From positions 887,331 to 951,330 of the forward strand of contig NZ_MRSV01000001.1 in NCBI RefSeq assembly GCF_001909285.1: a stretch of DNA of 64,000 nt, given 5' to 3'. The stretch is from Exiguobacterium profundum. Its GTDB lineage: Bacteria > Bacillota > Bacilli > Exiguobacteriales > Exiguobacteriaceae. The notes beneath the pieces were generated by a model. That model was given only the letters and a program-made list of their open reading frames with translations, made no database searches and was not told where the DNA came from. Shown here piece after piece: positions 63,633 to 64,000 of this stretch (positions within the stretch are counted from its first letter, which is position 1; each line of letters begins with the position of its first letter). Both the position numbers and the translations under genes were made by a program.

Positions 63633-64000
63633 GCAGACACCTCGTTCACGCCTTAGAGCGGGCTGGGCATCTCGTCCTCCCGATCACCCGTTCGACATCA
63701 TCCGTGGAACGAAGCTACTATCTGCGTCGAGCCGACGCCGTCTATCATGTGGCCGGAGTGAACCGCCCTGAACGAGTCGAAGAATTCACGACCGGAAACG
63801 TCAACTTGACCGAGGCGATTGCAATCGAATTGCTGTCCTATAATCGGGTCCCGGTCATTTTCGCCTCGTCGATTCAAGCGACTCAAGACAATCCTTACGG
63901 AAACAGTAAACGAGAAGCGGAGGACATTTTGCGGCTGTACGGTCAACGGAGCGGGGCACCGGTTCACATATATCGGCTCCCGAACCTGTTCGGCAAATGG
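63596..64000 (+). CDS. capF: CapF-like NAD-dependent epimerase/reductase, truncated by window edge
   Basis: 135 codons before the edge: MDIVVTGANGFLGRHLVHAL, YHVAGVNRPERVEEF and SSIQATQDNPYGNSKREAED. The AGVNRP and SSIQA motifs are characteristic of CapF, the bifunctional C3-epimerase and NADPH reductase of UDP-L-FucNAc synthesis. GGAGGGAG is 5 bases before the ATG. The cupin-type C-terminal domain lies outside the window. Confidence 0.87.
   Translation, partial: MDIVVTGANGFLGRHLVHALERAGHLVLPITRSTSSVERSYYLRRADAVYHVAGVNRPERVEEFTTGNVNLTEAIAIELLSYNRVPVIFASSIQATQDNPYGNSKREAEDILRLYGQRSGAPVHIYRLPNLFGKW

Overview
The window looks like chromosome from a low-to-mid GC Bacillota (Firmicutes) bacterium. 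Gene content and style (AGGAGG-type ribosome sites, Asp23/AmaP operon, general-stress-like promoters, MHYT-PAS-GGDEF-EAL protein, short 6-phosphogluconate dehydrogenases, large galactose/galactoside operon) best fit Exiguobacterium or a close Bacillales relative. This is inference from gene content; no rRNA or tRNA is present to test it.

Layout. 1-4100: edge-truncated WYL regulator, a DHFR-fold reductase, a membrane diguanylate cyclase, a secreted polysaccharide deacetylase, an acetyltransferase and a small membrane protein. 4150-8110: gluconate operon on the minus strand (6-phosphogluconate dehydrogenase, GntP permease broken by a one-base frameshift, gluconate kinase). 8288-13335: MFS transporter, MHYT-PAS-GGDEF-EAL protein, and an RpiR regulator whose upstream region shares a 13-bp motif with the gluconate promoter. 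13382-19455: stress region with the amaP-DUF2273-asp23 operon (asp23 interrupted by an in-frame TAA), Mn-catalase, a Rieske-tailed FAD oxidoreductase, a DUF2512 membrane protein and two CotF-like proteins, several behind sigma-B-like promoters.

19698-28578: a Gram-positive Pel exopolysaccharide operon (pelD, pelE, pelA-deacetylase, pelF, pelG) followed by galE. Divergent from it is a secreted GH114/PelA-hydrolase-like gene whose leader carries a candidate cyclic-di-GMP-I riboswitch. With two c-di-GMP enzymes and a PelD that keeps an RxxD site, this makes a coherent c-di-GMP/matrix unit.

28685-34286: FMN reductase, a second 6-phosphogluconate dehydrogenase, a YihY protein, an LCP ligase, a sucrose-phosphorylase-like protein that appears to have lost its catalytic residues, and a CpsB/YwqE-type tyrosine phosphatase. 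34508-48198: ROK repressor followed by a ten-gene galactoside operon (unknown protein, ABC importer without its ATPase, GH42 beta-galactosidase, GH36 alpha-galactosidase with a premature TAA, galK, galE, galT, galM) behind a cre/operator promoter. 48258-51867: beta-glucoside PTS and 6-phospho-beta-glucosidase behind a RAT/terminator antitermination leader and a cre-overlapped promoter. 52058-64000: capsule/EPS locus (chain-length regulator, tyrosine kinase, glycosyltransferases, EpsG polymerase, flippase, priming transferase, CapE/CapF/CapG-type UDP-L-FucNAc enzymes, an ATP-grasp protein) running off the right edge.

The enzymes interlock. GalE proteins supply UDP-galactose or UDP-GalNAc for Pel and capsule. 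The LCP protein and YwqE-type phosphatase plausibly serve the capsule locus about 20 kb away. c-di-GMP enzymes, PelD and the riboswitch link signalling to matrix production and breakdown. Three genes (gntP, asp23, alpha-galactosidase) carry disruptions that need read-level confirmation.
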